Source of the DNA: Hydrogenophaga sp. BPS33
GTDB taxonomy: Bacteria; Pseudomonadota; Gammaproteobacteria; Burkholderiales; Burkholderiaceae_C
Length of the DNA: 64,000 nt
Direction of reading: 5' to 3'
NCBI RefSeq assembly: GCF_009859475.1
Contig: NZ_CP044549.1
Span: forward strand, 5,394,001 to 5,458,000
Shown here: positions 46,846 to 58,672 of the stretch, in pieces
Numbering within the stretch: position 1 is the stretch's first letter
How the letters are laid out: each line of letters opens with the position of its first letter
Made by a program: the position numbers and the translations under genes
The notes under the pieces: generated by a model
The model's input: the letters and a program-made list of their open reading frames with translations, nothing else
Database searches by the model: none
Told to the model about the DNA's origin: nothing

Positions 46846-48144
46846 ATGTCTGTCTGGGCTCTCGGCATCAACCACAACACGGCTCCGCTCGATCTGCGGG
46901 GCCGTTTTGCGTTCGCGCTCGACCAGATCCAGCCCACCCTCAACGGCTACCGCCAAAGTCTGGCGCGCCAGCCCGAGGCCACGCTGCTCTCCACCTGCAA
47001 CCGCACCGAGCTCTATGGCGCGGGCGACCAGTCGGCCGTGGATCCGACGCTGGAATGGCTGGCCCAGACCGGCGGCGTGAGCAGCCATGTGCTGCGCGAC
47101 CATGCCTACGTACTGCGCGACGACGAGGCTGCCCGCCACGCATTTCGCGTTGCCAGCGGCCTGGACAGCATGGTGCTGGGCGAGGCACAGATCCTGGGCC
47201 AGATGAAGGACGCCGTGCGTGCCGCAAACGATGCCGGCGCGCTGGGTACCACGTTGCACCAGTTGTTCCAGCGCTCGTTCGCGGTCGCCAAGGAAGTGCG
47301 CAGTTCGACCGAAATCGGCAGCCATTCCATCAGCATGACCGCTGCCGCTGTGCGGCTGGCCGCGCAGCTTTTCGAAGACTTGCGCGACATCAAGGTGCTG
47401 TTCGTCGGTGCGGGCGAGATGATCGAATTGGCCGCCACGCATTTCGCGGCCAAGAACCCCAAGGGCATGTCCATTGCCAACCGCACGCTGGAACGCGGTG
47501 AAAAGCTCGCCGGACGCCTGGGTGCCGAAGTGATGCGCCTGGCCGACGTGCCCGACCGCCTGCACGCGTTCGACGCCGTCATCAGCTGCACCGCCAGCAC
47601 CTTGCCCATCATCGGCCTGGGCGCTGTCGAGCGGGCGCTGAAAAAACGCCGCCACCGCCCGATGTTCATGGTCGACCTGGCCGTGCCGCGCGATATCGAG
47701 GCCGAAGTCAAGGACCTGCCCGACGTGTACCTGTACACGGTGGACGACCTGGCCACGGTCGTGCAAACCGGCAAGGAGCACCGCCAGGCCGCTGTGGCCC
47801 AGGCCGAGGCCATCATCGATGCGGGCGTGCTCAGCTTCATGCACTGGATGGAGCAGCGCGACCCGGCCCATGGCGTGGTGCCGCTGATCCAGCAGATCAA
47901 TGCCCAGGCCGACGCTTGGCGCGCCGCCGAAATGGCGCGTGCGCGCCGGCTGCTGGCCAAGGGTGAACCGGTCGAGGCCGTGCTCGAAGCGCTCTCGCGT
48001 GGACTCACGCAAAAGATGCTGCACGGCACCCTGGCAGAGCTGCACACCGGGGACGTCGCCACGCGCGCCGCCACCGCGCAAACGGTCTCGCGCCTGTTCC
48101 TGCGCGACGAACTGCCCAAAACCTCGCGCGACGCGCACAACTAG
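46846..48144 (+). CDS. hemA: Glutamyl-tRNA reductase
   Basis: HemA reduces glutamyl-tRNA to glutamate-1-semialdehyde, the first step of heme synthesis. The 432-residue protein starts [18 protein letters not shown], has catalytic Cys51 in [10 protein letters not shown], the EAQILGQMK segment, and an NADPH motif [14 protein letters not shown], followed by a C-terminal dimerisation helix. The family N terminus fixes the start at 46846 despite the very close -10 element. prfA follows 62 bp downstream. Confidence 0.97.
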   Translation: MSVWALGINHNTAPLDLRGRFAFALDQIQPTLNGYRQSLARQPEATLLSTCNRTELYGAGDQSAVDPTLEWLAQTGGVSSHVLRDHAYVLRDDEAARHAFRVASGLDSMVLGEAQILGQMKDAVRAANDAGALGTTLHQLFQRSFAVAKEVRSSTEIGSHSISMTAAAVRLAAQLFEDLRDIKVLFVGAGEMIELAATHFAAKNPKGMSIANRTLERGEKLAGRLGAEVMRLADVPDRLHAFDAVISCTASTLPIIGLGAVERALKKRRHRPMFMVDLAVPRDIEAEVKDLPDVYLYTVDDLATVVQTGKEHRQAAVAQAEAIIDAGVLSFMHWMEQRDPAHGVVPLIQQINAQADAWRAAEMARARRLLAKGEPVEAVLEALSRGLTQKMLHGTLAELHTGDVATRAATAQTVSRLFLRDELPKTSRDAHN

Positions 48145-48206
48145 CTGACTAGCTCCGCTGTGGTGGTTGCGGGCGCAGGCCCGCGCCACCGGCGGGCCGT
48201 TGACCC

Positions 48207-49295
48207 ATGAAACCCTTTGTCCGAGACACCCTGCTGCGCCAGCGAGCCCGTTTGCACGAACTCGATGCGCTCCTGTCCGCGCCCGACGTGGTCGAGCAGA
48301 TGGACCGCTTTCGCGCCCTGAGCCGCGAGCATGCCGAGGCCTCCACCGTGGTAGAGGTATTCAACCGCTACCTGCAGCGGGAGGCCGATCTCGCCTCGGC
48401 CAGGGAATTGCTGGACGACCCCGACATGGCCGATATGGCGGAGGAAGAAATCCGCGCCGCCGGAGCCGACATCGAACAACTCGACACCGAGTTGCAACAA
48501 CTGCTGCTGCCCAAGGACCCCGACGACGAGCGCAACGCATTCTTGGAAATCCGGGCCGGCACGGGTGGCGACGAATCGGCGCTGTTCGCGGGCGACCTCG
48601 CGCGCCTGTACACGCGGTACGCGGAAAAGCAGCGCTGGCAGGTGGAAACTGTGAGCGAGTCGCCCAGCGAACTCGGCGGCTACAAGGAGGTGGTGCTGCG
48701 CGTGGCCGGACCCGGCGCCTACGGACGGCTGCGTTTTGAGTCCGGCGGCCACCGCGTGCAACGCGTGCCCGCCACCGAAACCCAGGGCCGCATCCACACC
48801 AGTGCTGCCACCGTCGCCGTGATGCCCGAGCCCGACGAAGCCCAGGCGGTACAGCTCAACCCCAGCGAACTGCGCATCGACACCTACCGCGCCAGCGGCG
48901 CGGGTGGGCAGCACATCAACAAGACCGACTCCGCCGTGCGCGTGACCCACCTCCCCACCGGCATCACCGCCGAGTGCCAGGACGGCCGCTCGCAGCACAG
49001 CAACAAGGCCAAGGCGCTTCAGGTGCTCACCGCGCGTCTGCAGGAAAAAGACCGCAGCGAACGCGCCGCGGCCGAGGCGGCCACGCGCAAAGGCCTGGTC
49101 GGCACCGGCGACCGCAGCGACCGCATCCGCACCTACAACTTCCCGCAAGGCCGCATCACCGACCACCGCATCAACCTCACGCTCTACAAAGTGCTGCAGG
49201 TCATGGAAGGCGATCTGGACGAGGTCATCCACGCGCTGCAAGTGGCACGCGGCACCGAGCTTCTGGCCGAGCTCGAACAGCGCAACGGCGCATGA
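48207..49295 (+). CDS. prfA: Peptide chain release factor 1
   Basis: RF1 ends translation at UAA and UAG. The 362-residue product has the stop-codon-reading tripeptide Pro188-Ala189-Thr190 (RVPATETQG) and the GGQ motif near residue 233 ([10 protein letters not shown]) that triggers hydrolysis. Its stop overlaps the prmC start (ATGA). The order hemA-prfA-prmC is the standard proteobacterial operon. Confidence 0.97.
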   Translation: MKPFVRDTLLRQRARLHELDALLSAPDVVEQMDRFRALSREHAEASTVVEVFNRYLQREADLASARELLDDPDMADMAEEEIRAAGADIEQLDTELQQLLLPKDPDDERNAFLEIRAGTGGDESALFAGDLARLYTRYAEKQRWQVETVSESPSELGGYKEVVLRVAGPGAYGRLRFESGGHRVQRVPATETQGRIHTSAATVAVMPEPDEAQAVQLNPSELRIDTYRASGAGGQHINKTDSAVRVTHLPTGITAECQDGRSQHSNKAKALQVLTARLQEKDRSERAAAEAATRKGLVGTGDRSDRIRTYNFPQGRITDHRINLTLYKVLQVMEGDLDEVIHALQVARGTELLAELEQRNGA

Positions 49296-50134
49296 CAAAC
49301 ACGTCCCTGCGCGACGCCGTGGCGCGACTGCAGCGCGATGGCGTCGACCGCGTCGACGCCTGCATGCTCGTGTTGCTGGCCTTGCAGCGCAGTCCACACG
49401 ACCGCGCCTGGCTCCTGGCGCACGACGCAGACACCTTGTCCGCCGAGGCCGCTCAGCGCCTGAGCGGGCTGTCGCAACGCCGCCAACGCGGCGAACCCAT
49501 GGCCTACCTGCGCGGCGACCAGGAGTTCTATGGCCTCACGCTGCAGGTTGACGCCCGCGTGCTCGTGCCGCGGCCCGACACCGAAACCCTCGTCCTTTGG
49601 GCCATGGAGCAACTGGACACAATGTCCTCGCCCGCCCGCGTGCTCGACCTGGGCACCGGCAGCGGCGCCATCGCGCTGGCCATCAAGGCGCAGCGGCCCC
49701 ACGCAGAGTTGTTTGCCACCGACGCCAGCGAAGACGCCCTGAGCGTGGCGCAAGCCAACGCCAGACGGCTGGGACTGGACGTCCACTTCCATTCGGGCCG
49801 ATGGCTGGCGGCCGTGCCCGGCCAACGCTTCGACCTGATCGCCAGCAACCCGCCCTACATCGCCGATGCAGATCCCCACATGGCCGCACTGGGGCACGAA
49901 CCCCGCACGGCCCTCACGGCTGGCGCGGATGGCCTGGACGACCTGCGCACCATCATCGCCACGGCGCCCGGTGCCTTGAACCCGGGCGGCTGGCTGCTGC
50001 TGGAACACGGGCACGACCAGGCTGAGGCTGTCCGAGTCCTGCTCCACGACGCCGGTTTCGAGCACGTCGGCAGTCGCCACGACCTCGCGGGCATTGCCCG
50101 CTGCAGCGGCGGCCAATGGCCACAGGCGCGATAA
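49292..50134 (+). CDS. prmC: Release factor glutamine methyltransferase
   Basis: PrmC methylates the GGQ glutamine of release factors. The 280-residue product has [15 protein letters not shown] for SAM and the NPPY catalytic motif at residues 186-189. The ATG at 49292 overlaps prfA by 4 bp; a longer upstream frame is a shadow of prfA. grxD follows 53 bp downstream. Confidence 0.97.
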   Translation: MTNTSLRDAVARLQRDGVDRVDACMLVLLALQRSPHDRAWLLAHDADTLSAEAAQRLSGLSQRRQRGEPMAYLRGDQEFYGLTLQVDARVLVPRPDTETLVLWAMEQLDTMSSPARVLDLGTGSGAIALAIKAQRPHAELFATDASEDALSVAQANARRLGLDVHFHSGRWLAAVPGQRFDLIASNPPYIADADPHMAALGHEPRTALTAGADGLDDLRTIIATAPGALNPGGWLLLEHGHDQAEAVRVLLHDAGFEHVGSRHDLAGIARCSGGQWPQAR

Positions 50135-50187
50135 TGTGGGCCGTTTCCGGGTCCCCCGGACCCGTTTCGCAGAAGGACCTTTCCACC

Positions 50188-50514
50188 ATGAGCGACGACG
50201 CACAAACCCGCATCGACCAGCTGGTCAAATCCCACGACATCGTGCTGTTCATGAAAGGCAGCGCGAGCTTCCCCATGTGCGGCTTCTCTGGCCGCGCGAT
50301 CCAGATCCTCAAGGCTTGCGGCGTCGAGCCGCGCACGCTGACCACCGTCAACGTGCTCGAGGACGACGGGATCCGCCAGGGCATCAAGGAATACAGCCAG
50401 TGGCCCACCATTCCACAGCTGTATGTCAAGGGCGAGTTCATTGGTGGCTCCGACATCATGATGGAGATGTACCAGTCGGGGGAGCTGCAGCAGGTCATCA
50501 GCGGCGAAGCCTGA
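50188..50514 (+). CDS. grxD: Monothiol glutaredoxin (Grx4 type)
   Basis: The 108-residue protein has the monothiol site CGFS at residues 31-34 (FPMCGFSGRA), WPTIPQLYVKGEFIGGSDI and a glutathione-binding end, matching GrxD, which binds and delivers [2Fe-2S] clusters. AGAAGGAC precedes the ATG at 50188. Last gene before a terminator. Confidence 0.95.
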   Translation: MSDDAQTRIDQLVKSHDIVLFMKGSASFPMCGFSGRAIQILKACGVEPRTLTTVNVLEDDGIRQGIKEYSQWPTIPQLYVKGEFIGGSDIMMEMYQSGELQQVISGEA

Positions 50515-50541
50515 CCCTTTTTCTCCGCGCAGAAAGCGAGC

Positions 50542-50570
50542 AGCCACCTCCGGGTGGCTTTGTGCTTTTT
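50542..50570 (+). terminator. Rho-independent terminator after grxD
   Basis: AGCCACC/GGTGGCT forms a 7-bp stem with a TCCG loop followed by TTTGTGCTTTTT. It ends the hemA-prfA-prmC-grxD run. From 50571 to the next gene nothing but a good AAGGAG site before the ATG is recognisable. Confidence 0.72.
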
Positions 50571-50721
50571 GCGTGGGCTGACGCGGCACGCTCGGTTCCG
50601 CGCTTTTTCGCACGAGGCCGATCGATCTTTCCGTGTGCGGTCCATGGGTGTTGCTTTTTCGATCCCCACTCGGGCACGTCTTGTGCTTGAATGAAATCGT
50701 CGCAAACCCAAGGAGAACCGC

Positions 50722-51726
50722 ATGAGCTCTCGCAGCCTGGTCGCTTCACCCTCCCTCGGTCTGCCCATCGCCCAGATGCGCAGCGTGTTCAGCGCCGACG
50801 ACGTCGAGCGCAAGCTGGCCCACCTGCAAGCCAGCGGCAACGAACGCGACTACGAAAGCCTGCGCAATACCTGGCAACGCATGTTGGAGCGGGGCCCTCA
50901 ACGTTTCGCGGTCAAGCCCTCCGGCGTGCCCGACATGGCCGTGCTATACGAACTGCTGCCCAATTTTGGTGAGGTGCTCGACGACGTGAAACGCCATGTC
51001 GCGCTCAGCCAGGACAGCTGCGACAGCCTCGAAGTCACCCCGATCCTGCTGCTCGGCCCGCCCGGTGTCGGCAAGACCCACTTCGCCCGCCAACTCGCCG
51101 ACCTGCTGGGCACCAGCATGAGTCTGGTGCCCATGAGCTCCATGACCGCTGGCTGGCTGCTCTCGGGCTCGTCGTCCCAATGGAAAGGCGCCAAACCGGG
51201 CAAGGTGTTCGAAGCCCTGGTCGATGGCCAGTACGCCAATCCCGTGATCGTGGTCGACGAGATCGACAAAGCCAGCGCTGACGCGCAATACGATCCCTTG
51301 GGAGCGCTCTACAGCCTGCTGGAGCACGACACCGCACAGAACTTCGTCGACGAGTTCGCGGAGGTGCCGATCGATGCAAGCCAGGTGATCTGGGTCACCA
51401 CCGCCAACGACGAACGCAGCATTCCCGACCCGATCATGAACCGCATGAACGTGTACGAAATTGCGCCACCGTCGCCCGAAGCCGCGCGCAAGATCGCCTC
51501 GCACCTGTACCGGGGCATTCTCTCGGAGCACGATTGGGGACAGCACTTTGACCCCGAGCCTCCCGTCGACGTGCTCGACCAGCTGGCCGTGCTCGCGCCG
51601 CGAGAGATGCGGCGCGCCCTGGTCACCGCCTTCGGCAATGCGCGGCTGGACAAGCGCTACCGCATCGAGCCCGACGATCTGCCGCGTGCGGGCACAGGCA
51701 AGGGGCGCATCGGATTCCTGCAGTAA
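50722..51726 (+). CDS. Lon-like AAA+ ATPase without protease domain
   Basis: The 334-residue product has a roughly 95-residue helical N terminus, Walker A GPPGVGKT (112-119), MSSMTAGWLLSGSSS, Walker B VIVVDEID (175-182), sensor TTAN, and a late PIMNRMNVYEIAPPS and small helical domain. The nearest relatives by motif are the ATPase parts of Lon proteases, but there is no Lon substrate domain and no Ser-Lys protease domain. It could be a chaperone or unfoldase acting with a separate partner. It has its own strong ribosome-binding site and no coupled gene. Function unknown. Confidence 0.85.
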   Translation: MSSRSLVASPSLGLPIAQMRSVFSADDVERKLAHLQASGNERDYESLRNTWQRMLERGPQRFAVKPSGVPDMAVLYELLPNFGEVLDDVKRHVALSQDSCDSLEVTPILLLGPPGVGKTHFARQLADLLGTSMSLVPMSSMTAGWLLSGSSSQWKGAKPGKVFEALVDGQYANPVIVVDEIDKASADAQYDPLGALYSLLEHDTAQNFVDEFAEVPIDASQVIWVTTANDERSIPDPIMNRMNVYEIAPPSPEAARKIASHLYRGILSEHDWGQHFDPEPPVDVLDQLAVLAPREMRRALVTAFGNARLDKRYRIEPDDLPRAGTGKGRIGFLQ

Positions 51727-51747
51727 CGCCGCGAACCCCGCCGGCCA

Positions 51748-52380
51748 TCAGGCGTCGGCGTGGGCCCAGTTTTTTTGCGCCGCGAATACGGCGTTGGGAT
51801 ACTCCGGCCGCCCTCGGCTACCGTTGTAGCGTCCCAGCGCCATATACAGATCACCACGCTCGCGGTCGACAAGGTAGTGGCGCAGGATGACGCAGCCAAA
51901 GCGCAGATTGGTCTGCATGTTGAACAAGCGGCTCGGATCGCCGTCGCCGATGAGACGCGACCAGAACGGCATGATCTGCATATAGCCCCGCGCGCCCACG
52001 CGCGAAATGGCGAACTTGCGAAACGCACTTTCTACTTGAATCAACCCGAGCACGAGAGTGGTATCCAATCCGGCGCGCTTGGACTCATACCAAACGGTCT
52101 GCAGGAACTCGATGCGCGTCTGCAGATCCGGCTTGCGCTTCTGCAGGCGGTCGCTGCTTGCACCGAGCCAGCGCAGATAGGCCAGACGCTTTTGCAGATC
52201 GCTGAACTCGGGCACGGGCGGCGCGCTATTGGCGATCGCTGCGCTCAAGGCACCCCGCACCGAATCGGCCAGGGGCTCTTCCAGTTGGCCACCGGCCTGC
52301 ACCCACACAGGCAGGGCGCCCAGCCCCAACGCGCCCGCAGCCAGCAGGCACTCGCGGCGCGACCGACCCATCGGCTTCAT
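51748..52380 (-). CDS. Lytic transglycosylase (SLT domain)
   Basis: This 210-residue protein has an N-terminal signal or membrane segment with a twin-arginine-like start ([20 protein letters not shown]), then a soluble-lytic-transglycosylase fold: [16 protein letters not shown] with the catalytic Glu, [12 protein letters not shown], and [13 protein letters not shown]. It cuts peptidoglycan glycan chains. The ATG overlaps the proS stop by 4 bp, so it is cotranscribed with proS, an association seen in other betaproteobacteria. Confidence 0.9.
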   Translation of the reverse strand: MKPMGRSRRECLLAAGALGLGALPVWVQAGGQLEEPLADSVRGALSAAIANSAPPVPEFSDLQKRLAYLRWLGASSDRLQKRKPDLQTRIEFLQTVWYESKRAGLDTTLVLGLIQVESAFRKFAISRVGARGYMQIMPFWSRLIGDGDPSRLFNMQTNLRFGCVILRHYLVDRERGDLYMALGRYNGSRGRPEYPNAVFAAQKNWAHADA

Positions 52381-54122
52381 GCGCCGAGCTTGCCTTTCAG
52401 CATGGCGAGCACCTCGCCCACCGCCACGGTCGTGGCCGCCGTATCGCGGCGGTGTTGGTATTCCACCTGACCGGCCTTGAGGCCACGGTCACCGATCGTC
52501 ACGCGGTGCGGCACACCGATCAGCTCCCAATCGGCGAACATCGCGCCCGGACGCTCACCACGGTCGTCCAGAATCACGTCCACGCCCGAGGCCACGAGGT
52601 CGGCATACAACTGCTCGGCTGCGGCCTTCACTTCGGGGCTGCGGTCCATGCCGATCGGACACACCACCACGGTAAACGGAGCCAGGGCATCCGGCCAGAT
52701 GATGCCGCGCTCGTCGTGGTTCTGCTCGATCGCCGCGGCCGGCAGGCGGGTGATGCCGATGCCGTAGCAGCCCATTTCAAGGAACTGCGGCTTGCCGTTT
52801 TCGTCCAGGAAGGTCGCGTTCATCGACTTGCTGTACTTGGTGCCCAGCACGAAGATATGACCGACCTCGATGCCACGCTCGATCGCGAGTGCACCCTTCC
52901 CATCGGGCGATGGATCGCCCTCGACGACGTTGCGCAGATCGGCCACGGCATCCGGCTCGGGAAGGTCGCGTCCCCAATTGACGCCGGTCAGGTGGGCATC
53001 CTCCTCGTTGGCGCCGCAGATCCAGTCCGCCATCACGGCCACTTCCCGATCGGCCACGATCTTCACCGGCTGCTTCAGGCCGATCGGACCGAGGTAGCCC
53101 GGCTTGGTGCCGAAATGCGCGAGGATTTCCGGCACGGTGGCAAATCGAAAGCCGTTGTTCAGGCCCGGCACCTTGCCGACCTTCACCTCGTTCATGTCAT
53201 GGTCGCCGCGCAACAGCAAGAGCCAGACCTGGCTCTTGACGATCTCGCCAGCCTCATCGAGTTCGTCGGTCGCCAGCACCAGCGATTTCACCGTGGTGGC
53301 CAGCGGCACACCCAACAGTCCGGCCACATCCGCGCAGGTGGCCTTGCCCGGCGTCGGCGTCTTCACCATGGGATTCGATGCGCCCGCGCGCGGGCCCGCG
53401 GGCGCCAGTGCCTCGGCCTTCTCGATATTGGCCGCGTAGTCGCTGTTGGGGCAATAGACGATGGCATCTTCGCCCGTGGCCGCGATGACCTGGAACTCCT
53501 CGCTCAGATCGCCGCCGATCGCACCGCTGTCGGCCGCCACCGCGCGGTAACGCAAACCGAAGCGGTCGAAGATGCGGCGGTAGGCTACCGCCATGGCCTG
53601 GTAACTCGCCTTCGCGGCCTCCAGATCACGGTCGAAGCTGTAGGCATCCTTCATGATGAACTCGCGGCTGCGCATCACACCGAAGCGCGGACGGCGTTCG
53701 TCGCGGAACTTGGTCTGGATGTGGTACAGGTTGCGCGGCAATTGCTTGTAGCTGCGCAGCTCCTGACGGGCGATGTCGGTCACCACCTCTTCGCTGGTCG
53801 GCTGAATGATGAAATCGCGGTCGTGGCGGTCTTTCACCCGCATCAACTCCGGGCCCATCTTGTCCCAGCGCCCGGTCTCCTGCCAGAACTCGGCAGGTTG
53901 CACGACCGGCATCAACAACTCCACCGCGCCCGCCCGGTTCATTTCCTGCCGCACGATCGCCTCGACCTTGCGCACCACGCGCAGGCCCATGGGCATGTAG
54001 CTGTAGATGCCGGCTCCCAGCTTTTTGATCATGCCCGCGCGGGTCATGAGCTGGTGGCTGACGACTTCGGCGTCGGCAGGTGCTTCCTTGAGGGTCGAAA
54101 TCAGGAACTGTGAGGCTTTCAT
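52377..54122 (-). CDS. proS: Prolyl-tRNA synthetase
   Basis: ProRS charges tRNA-Pro. The 581-residue bacterial-type class II enzyme has motif 2 [21 protein letters not shown] (two parts), a long YbaK-like editing insertion (about residues 225-405) and motif 3 [18 protein letters not shown]. The tRNA-Pro(CGG) gene in this window is one of its substrates. Divergent from rppH. Confidence 0.97.
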   Translation of the reverse strand: MKASQFLISTLKEAPADAEVVSHQLMTRAGMIKKLGAGIYSYMPMGLRVVRKVEAIVRQEMNRAGAVELLMPVVQPAEFWQETGRWDKMGPELMRVKDRHDRDFIIQPTSEEVVTDIARQELRSYKQLPRNLYHIQTKFRDERRPRFGVMRSREFIMKDAYSFDRDLEAAKASYQAMAVAYRRIFDRFGLRYRAVAADSGAIGGDLSEEFQVIAATGEDAIVYCPNSDYAANIEKAEALAPAGPRAGASNPMVKTPTPGKATCADVAGLLGVPLATTVKSLVLATDELDEAGEIVKSQVWLLLLRGDHDMNEVKVGKVPGLNNGFRFATVPEILAHFGTKPGYLGPIGLKQPVKIVADREVAVMADWICGANEEDAHLTGVNWGRDLPEPDAVADLRNVVEGDPSPDGKGALAIERGIEVGHIFVLGTKYSKSMNATFLDENGKPQFLEMGCYGIGITRLPAAAIEQNHDERGIIWPDALAPFTVVVCPIGMDRSPEVKAAAEQLYADLVASGVDVILDDRGERPGAMFADWELIGVPHRVTIGDRGLKAGQVEYQHRRDTAATTVAVGEVLAMLKGKLGA

Positions 54123-54243
54123 GGGCGAGCTGGATTCTGCCGATGGGCAGGTGGAGAAACGACGTTTGGAACCCCGAGAACGGCGCGCTCCATGGCTCGG
54201 AGCGTGCCACCTGTGCCCAGGGGAGCAACAGGTGTGTGATCAC

Positions 54244-54272
54244 TTCGCAACTCGCACGACGCGATGCATAAT
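54244..54272 (+). promoter_or_regulatory. Candidate promoter for rppH
   Basis: TTCGCA (4 of 6) and CATAAT (5 of 6) are separated by exactly 17 bp, 29 bp before the rppH ATG. Confidence 0.5.
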
Positions 54273-54301
54273 GAACACAGTTTTAAAAATTGGGGTTGAT
54301 T

Positions 54302-54946
54302 ATGCTTGACAGAGAAGGCTTCAGGCCCAATGTCGGCATCATTCTGCTCAACCAGCGAAACCAGGTGTTCTGGGGCAAACGCATCCGCTCCCACTCCTGG
54401 CAATTTCCGCAAGGTGGCATCGACAGGGGCGAGACACCTGAGCAGGCGATGTTCCGCGAACTGCATGAGGAAATTGGCCTCCTGCCCGAGCACGTGAGCA
54501 TCGTGGCCCGCACGCGGGACTGGTTGCGCTACGAGGTGCCGGACCGTTTCATCCGCCGCGACGCGCGCGGCCACTACAAAGGTCAGAAGCAGATCTGGTA
54601 CCTGCTGCGTCTTGTGGCGCACGATTGGAACCTGAACCTGCGTGCCACCAGCCATCCCGAATTCGATGCCTGGCGCTGGCACGACTATTGGGTGCCCCTC
54701 GATGTCGTCGTAGAGTTCAAGCGTGGCGTCTATGAAATGGCACTCACCGAACTCGCGCGTTACCTGCCCAAGAACGATCACCGCAACCGCTACCTGCGCG
54801 GGGGCGCACGCCACCGCCATGACGATCCGTCGGACGCACCTGTCGCACCGTCCGAGAATCCGCGAGGCCTTGAACTGCCCCCTGGCGCCAGTTTCGACCC
54901 CGACCCGCAACGCAGCACACACGGTGTGCAACCGCAACATAAATGA
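54302..54946 (+). CDS. rppH: RNA pyrophosphohydrolase
   Basis: RppH removes pyrophosphate from 5' triphosphate RNA to start decay. The 214-residue product has [17 protein letters not shown], a perfect Nudix box ([20 protein letters not shown] then HEEIGLL) and [12 protein letters not shown]. It is longer than the E. coli enzyme (176) because of a basic His/Asp/Pro-rich C terminus. ATG 54302 follows a GGGGTTGAT site. Its stop overlaps the CNP1-like gene start. Confidence 0.94.
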   Translation: MLDREGFRPNVGIILLNQRNQVFWGKRIRSHSWQFPQGGIDRGETPEQAMFRELHEEIGLLPEHVSIVARTRDWLRYEVPDRFIRRDARGHYKGQKQIWYLLRLVAHDWNLNLRATSHPEFDAWRWHDYWVPLDVVVEFKRGVYEMALTELARYLPKNDHRNRYLRGGARHRHDDPSDAPVAPSENPRGLELPPGASFDPDPQRSTHGVQPQHK

Positions 54947-55476
54947 CCTTCGCTCCTCGTCGACTCCCGCTTCGCCTTATCGCCCTCGGCGCAACGATCA
55001 GCGCACTGTGTCTGAGTGGGGGTCTGCACCACGCGCATGCCCAGGAGGCCGAAACGTGGACAGAAGCCCAGACGGCACCGCCCGCCACCTTTAGCACCGA
55101 ACATTTGCAGGCCTTCGACGTGGACTCAGGCTCGACACTGAGTTACGGCATCGATCCCGGGACGCTGTCCGTCGGGCCGGATGGCGTGGTTCGCTACGTG
55201 CTCGTGGCGCGCAGCCGCAGCGGCGCACTCAACGTTCTGTTCCAAGGTATCCGATGCCAGACGGCGGAGGTCAAGACCTACGCGCGCTGGGACAACAAGG
55301 CCAGCTGGAACACGGACGGCAAGGACGATTGGCAGAGACTGATGCCCAGAGGGTTCACCCAGCCCGCCATGACTCTGGCCCGCGAGGGCATTTGTGACGG
55401 CCGCACGGTGAATGGCACCGCGCAAAAAATCCTGCGCACGCTGAAGAACGGCCGCCCCAAGAACGACCTCCCCTGA
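54943..55476 (+). CDS. CNP1-like family exported protein
   Basis: The 177-residue product has a signal peptide (residues 1-34, ending HAHAQ-E), then a small beta domain with [20 protein letters not shown] and [14 protein letters not shown], as in CNP1-like proteins of betaproteobacteria. Function unknown. It is coupled to rppH by a 4-bp overlap and convergent with proB. Confidence 0.82.
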   Translation: MTFAPRRLPLRLIALGATISALCLSGGLHHAHAQEAETWTEAQTAPPATFSTEHLQAFDVDSGSTLSYGIDPGTLSVGPDGVVRYVLVARSRSGALNVLFQGIRCQTAEVKTYARWDNKASWNTDGKDDWQRLMPRGFTQPAMTLAREGICDGRTVNGTAQKILRTLKNGRPKNDLP

Positions 55477-55494
55477 CGCAGCCGATAGGCGGCG

Positions 55495-56667
55495 CTAAGC
55501 CCGCACGAGCACCAGGTTGTCCCTGTGAATCATCTCGTGCTCGGCCACATAGCCGAGCAAGCGCTCAAAGTCGGTGGATGAGCGGCGGCAAATGAGCTTC
55601 GCTTCGCTGCTGGCGTAGTTGGCCAGCCCGCGCGCCACCTCGACACCTCGTGCATCGCGCACGGCGATCACATCACCACGGGAGAACTCGCCCTCGACAC
55701 CGGTCATGCCAATGGGCAGCAAGCTCTTGCCCTCGCCCACGATCTTGCCGACGGCGCCGTCGTCCACCACCACCGCACCGCGCAACTGCAAATGGTCCGC
55801 CATCCACCGCTTGCGCGCCTGGTTCTTCGGCGTCTGGGCAACCAGCCAGGTGCCAATGACCTCGCCTTCGACAAGCCGCAGCAACACGTCGGCCTCTCGA
55901 CCCCAGGCAATCACGGTGGAGGCGCCCGAGCCCGCGGCGCGCTTGGCCGCCAGGATCTTGGTGATCATGCCTCCCTTGCCGATGCCTGTCCCCGCACCGC
56001 CCGCCATCGCCTCCAGGCGCGCATCTCCGGCACGCGCCACCTGAACAAATTGCGCTGACGGGTCGCGCCGGGGATCGGCGGTGTAGAGGCCCCGCTGGTC
56101 CGTGAGGATCACCAACACGTCCGCTTCGACCAGATTGGCCACGAGCGCACCCAGCGTGTCGTTGTCGCCGAACTTGATCTCGTCGTTGACCACCGTATCG
56201 TTTTCGTTGATCACCGGCACCACGCCCAGTTGCAACAATGTCAACAAGGTCGAGCGCGCGTTCAAGTAACGCTCGCGATCGGCCAGATCCGCGTGCGTCA
56301 GCAACACCTGCGCGCTGCCCACGCCGCAGCCGCGAAGCTTGGTCTCGTACATCTGCACCAGACCCATCTGCCCGACCGCCGCGGCAGCCTGAAGCTCGTT
56401 GATTTCCTTTGGACGAACCGCCCAGCCCAGGCGCTTCATACCCTCGGCTACAGCGCCGCTGCTGACCATGATGACCTCGCGACCTTGCTGCACAAGGGTC
56501 GCCAATTGCCGGCTCCATTGCCCGATAGCCTCTTCATCCAGGCCGCGGCCGTCGTTGGTGACCAGGCTCGACCCCACTTTGACCACAATGCGCCGAGCGG
56601 TCTTGAGCACAGCGACGCTGGCCGCTGCGGACATATGGAGCGGTTCTGCAACGTGCATGGTGTCCAT
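55495..56667 (-). CDS. proB: Glutamate 5-kinase
   Basis: ProB phosphorylates glutamate in proline synthesis. The 390-residue product has [38 protein letters not shown] and an [16 protein letters not shown] kinase core, then a PUA domain from about residue 295. An 18-residue N-terminal extension exceeds the usual 372; ATGs at 56658 and 56634 are alternatives. obgE lies 16 bp upstream on the same strand. Confidence 0.95.
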   Translation of the reverse strand: MDTMHVAEPLHMSAAASVAVLKTARRIVVKVGSSLVTNDGRGLDEEAIGQWSRQLATLVQQGREVIMVSSGAVAEGMKRLGWAVRPKEINELQAAAAVGQMGLVQMYETKLRGCGVGSAQVLLTHADLADRERYLNARSTLLTLLQLGVVPVINENDTVVNDEIKFGDNDTLGALVANLVEADVLVILTDQRGLYTADPRRDPSAQFVQVARAGDARLEAMAGGAGTGIGKGGMITKILAAKRAAGSGASTVIAWGREADVLLRLVEGEVIGTWLVAQTPKNQARKRWMADHLQLRGAVVVDDGAVGKIVGEGKSLLPIGMTGVEGEFSRGDVIAVRDARGVEVARGLANYASSEAKLICRRSSTDFERLLGYVAEHEMIHRDNLVLVRA

Positions 56668-56683
56668 CTCTGGTCTCTAAAAG

Positions 56684-58154
<1,471 letters not shown>

Positions 58155-58167
58155 GCTGACCTACTCC

Positions 58168-58479
58168 TCAGGCTGCGATCGATGCGATCTGCAGTTCGGT
58201 GAAATTCTGACGATGCCCTTGGCGCTTCTGGTAGTGCTTGCGACGGCGCATCTTGAAGATGGTGACCTTCTCGTGCCTGCCATGGGCCAGGACCGTGACC
58301 GTGACCGTTGCGCCGGAAACCAAGGGAGTGCCTACCTTGATTTCGGTGCCGTTTCCGACAGCCAGAACCTGGTCAAACACGATCTCTTGGCCCACATCCG
58401 CAGCAATCTGTTCTACTTTAATTTTTTCGCCAGCAGCAACACGATACTGTTTGCCACCGGTTTTTATGACCGCGTACAT
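58168..58479 (-). CDS. rplU: 50S ribosomal protein L21
   Basis: The 103-residue protein starts [20 protein letters not shown] and has [19 protein letters not shown] near the C terminus, as in L21, and equals the E. coli length. ATG 58479 is the family start; an eight-residue extension is not used. It is the first gene of rplU-rpmA. Confidence 0.98.
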   Translation of the reverse strand: MYAVIKTGGKQYRVAAGEKIKVEQIAADVGQEIVFDQVLAVGNGTEIKVGTPLVSGATVTVTVLAHGRHEKVTIFKMRRRKHYQKRQGHRQNFTELQIASIAA

Positions 58480-58541
58480 ATGAACCTCTTGAAAAATTTC
58501 CACGAATGGAAGCCCAGCGAACGGATTCCACTGAGCCAGCG

Positions 58542-58570
58542 ACTATAGCATGAGCGATCAAATGCAACAA
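58542..58570 (-). promoter_or_regulatory. Promoter for rplU-rpmA
   Basis: On the minus strand TTGTTG and TATAGT are separated by exactly 17 bp, and TGC directly precedes the -10 (extended -10). The start codon is about 63 bp downstream. Confidence 0.6.
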
Positions 58571-58623
58571 GCCAGGAACGACAGACGCCCTGGGCCCCGC
58601 AGGTCGCGCGCGATGCGTGTTTC

Positions 58624-58629
58624 TATAAT
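58624..58629 (+). promoter_or_regulatory. Consensus -10 element for ispB
   Basis: TATAAT stands 43 bp before the ispB TTG start, back to back with the rplU promoter. No convincing -35 is visible. Confidence 0.5.
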
Positions 58630-58672
58630 CGAAGCCCTTTGAAGTGTAGAGACGCGCGACGTTCCCATCATC

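Noticed and set aside
50684-50712. Possible heat-shock promoter before the Lon-like ATPase (CTTGAA with a CCCAAG)
   Set aside because: The -10 part would overlap the ribosome-binding site and lacks the CCCCAT core.
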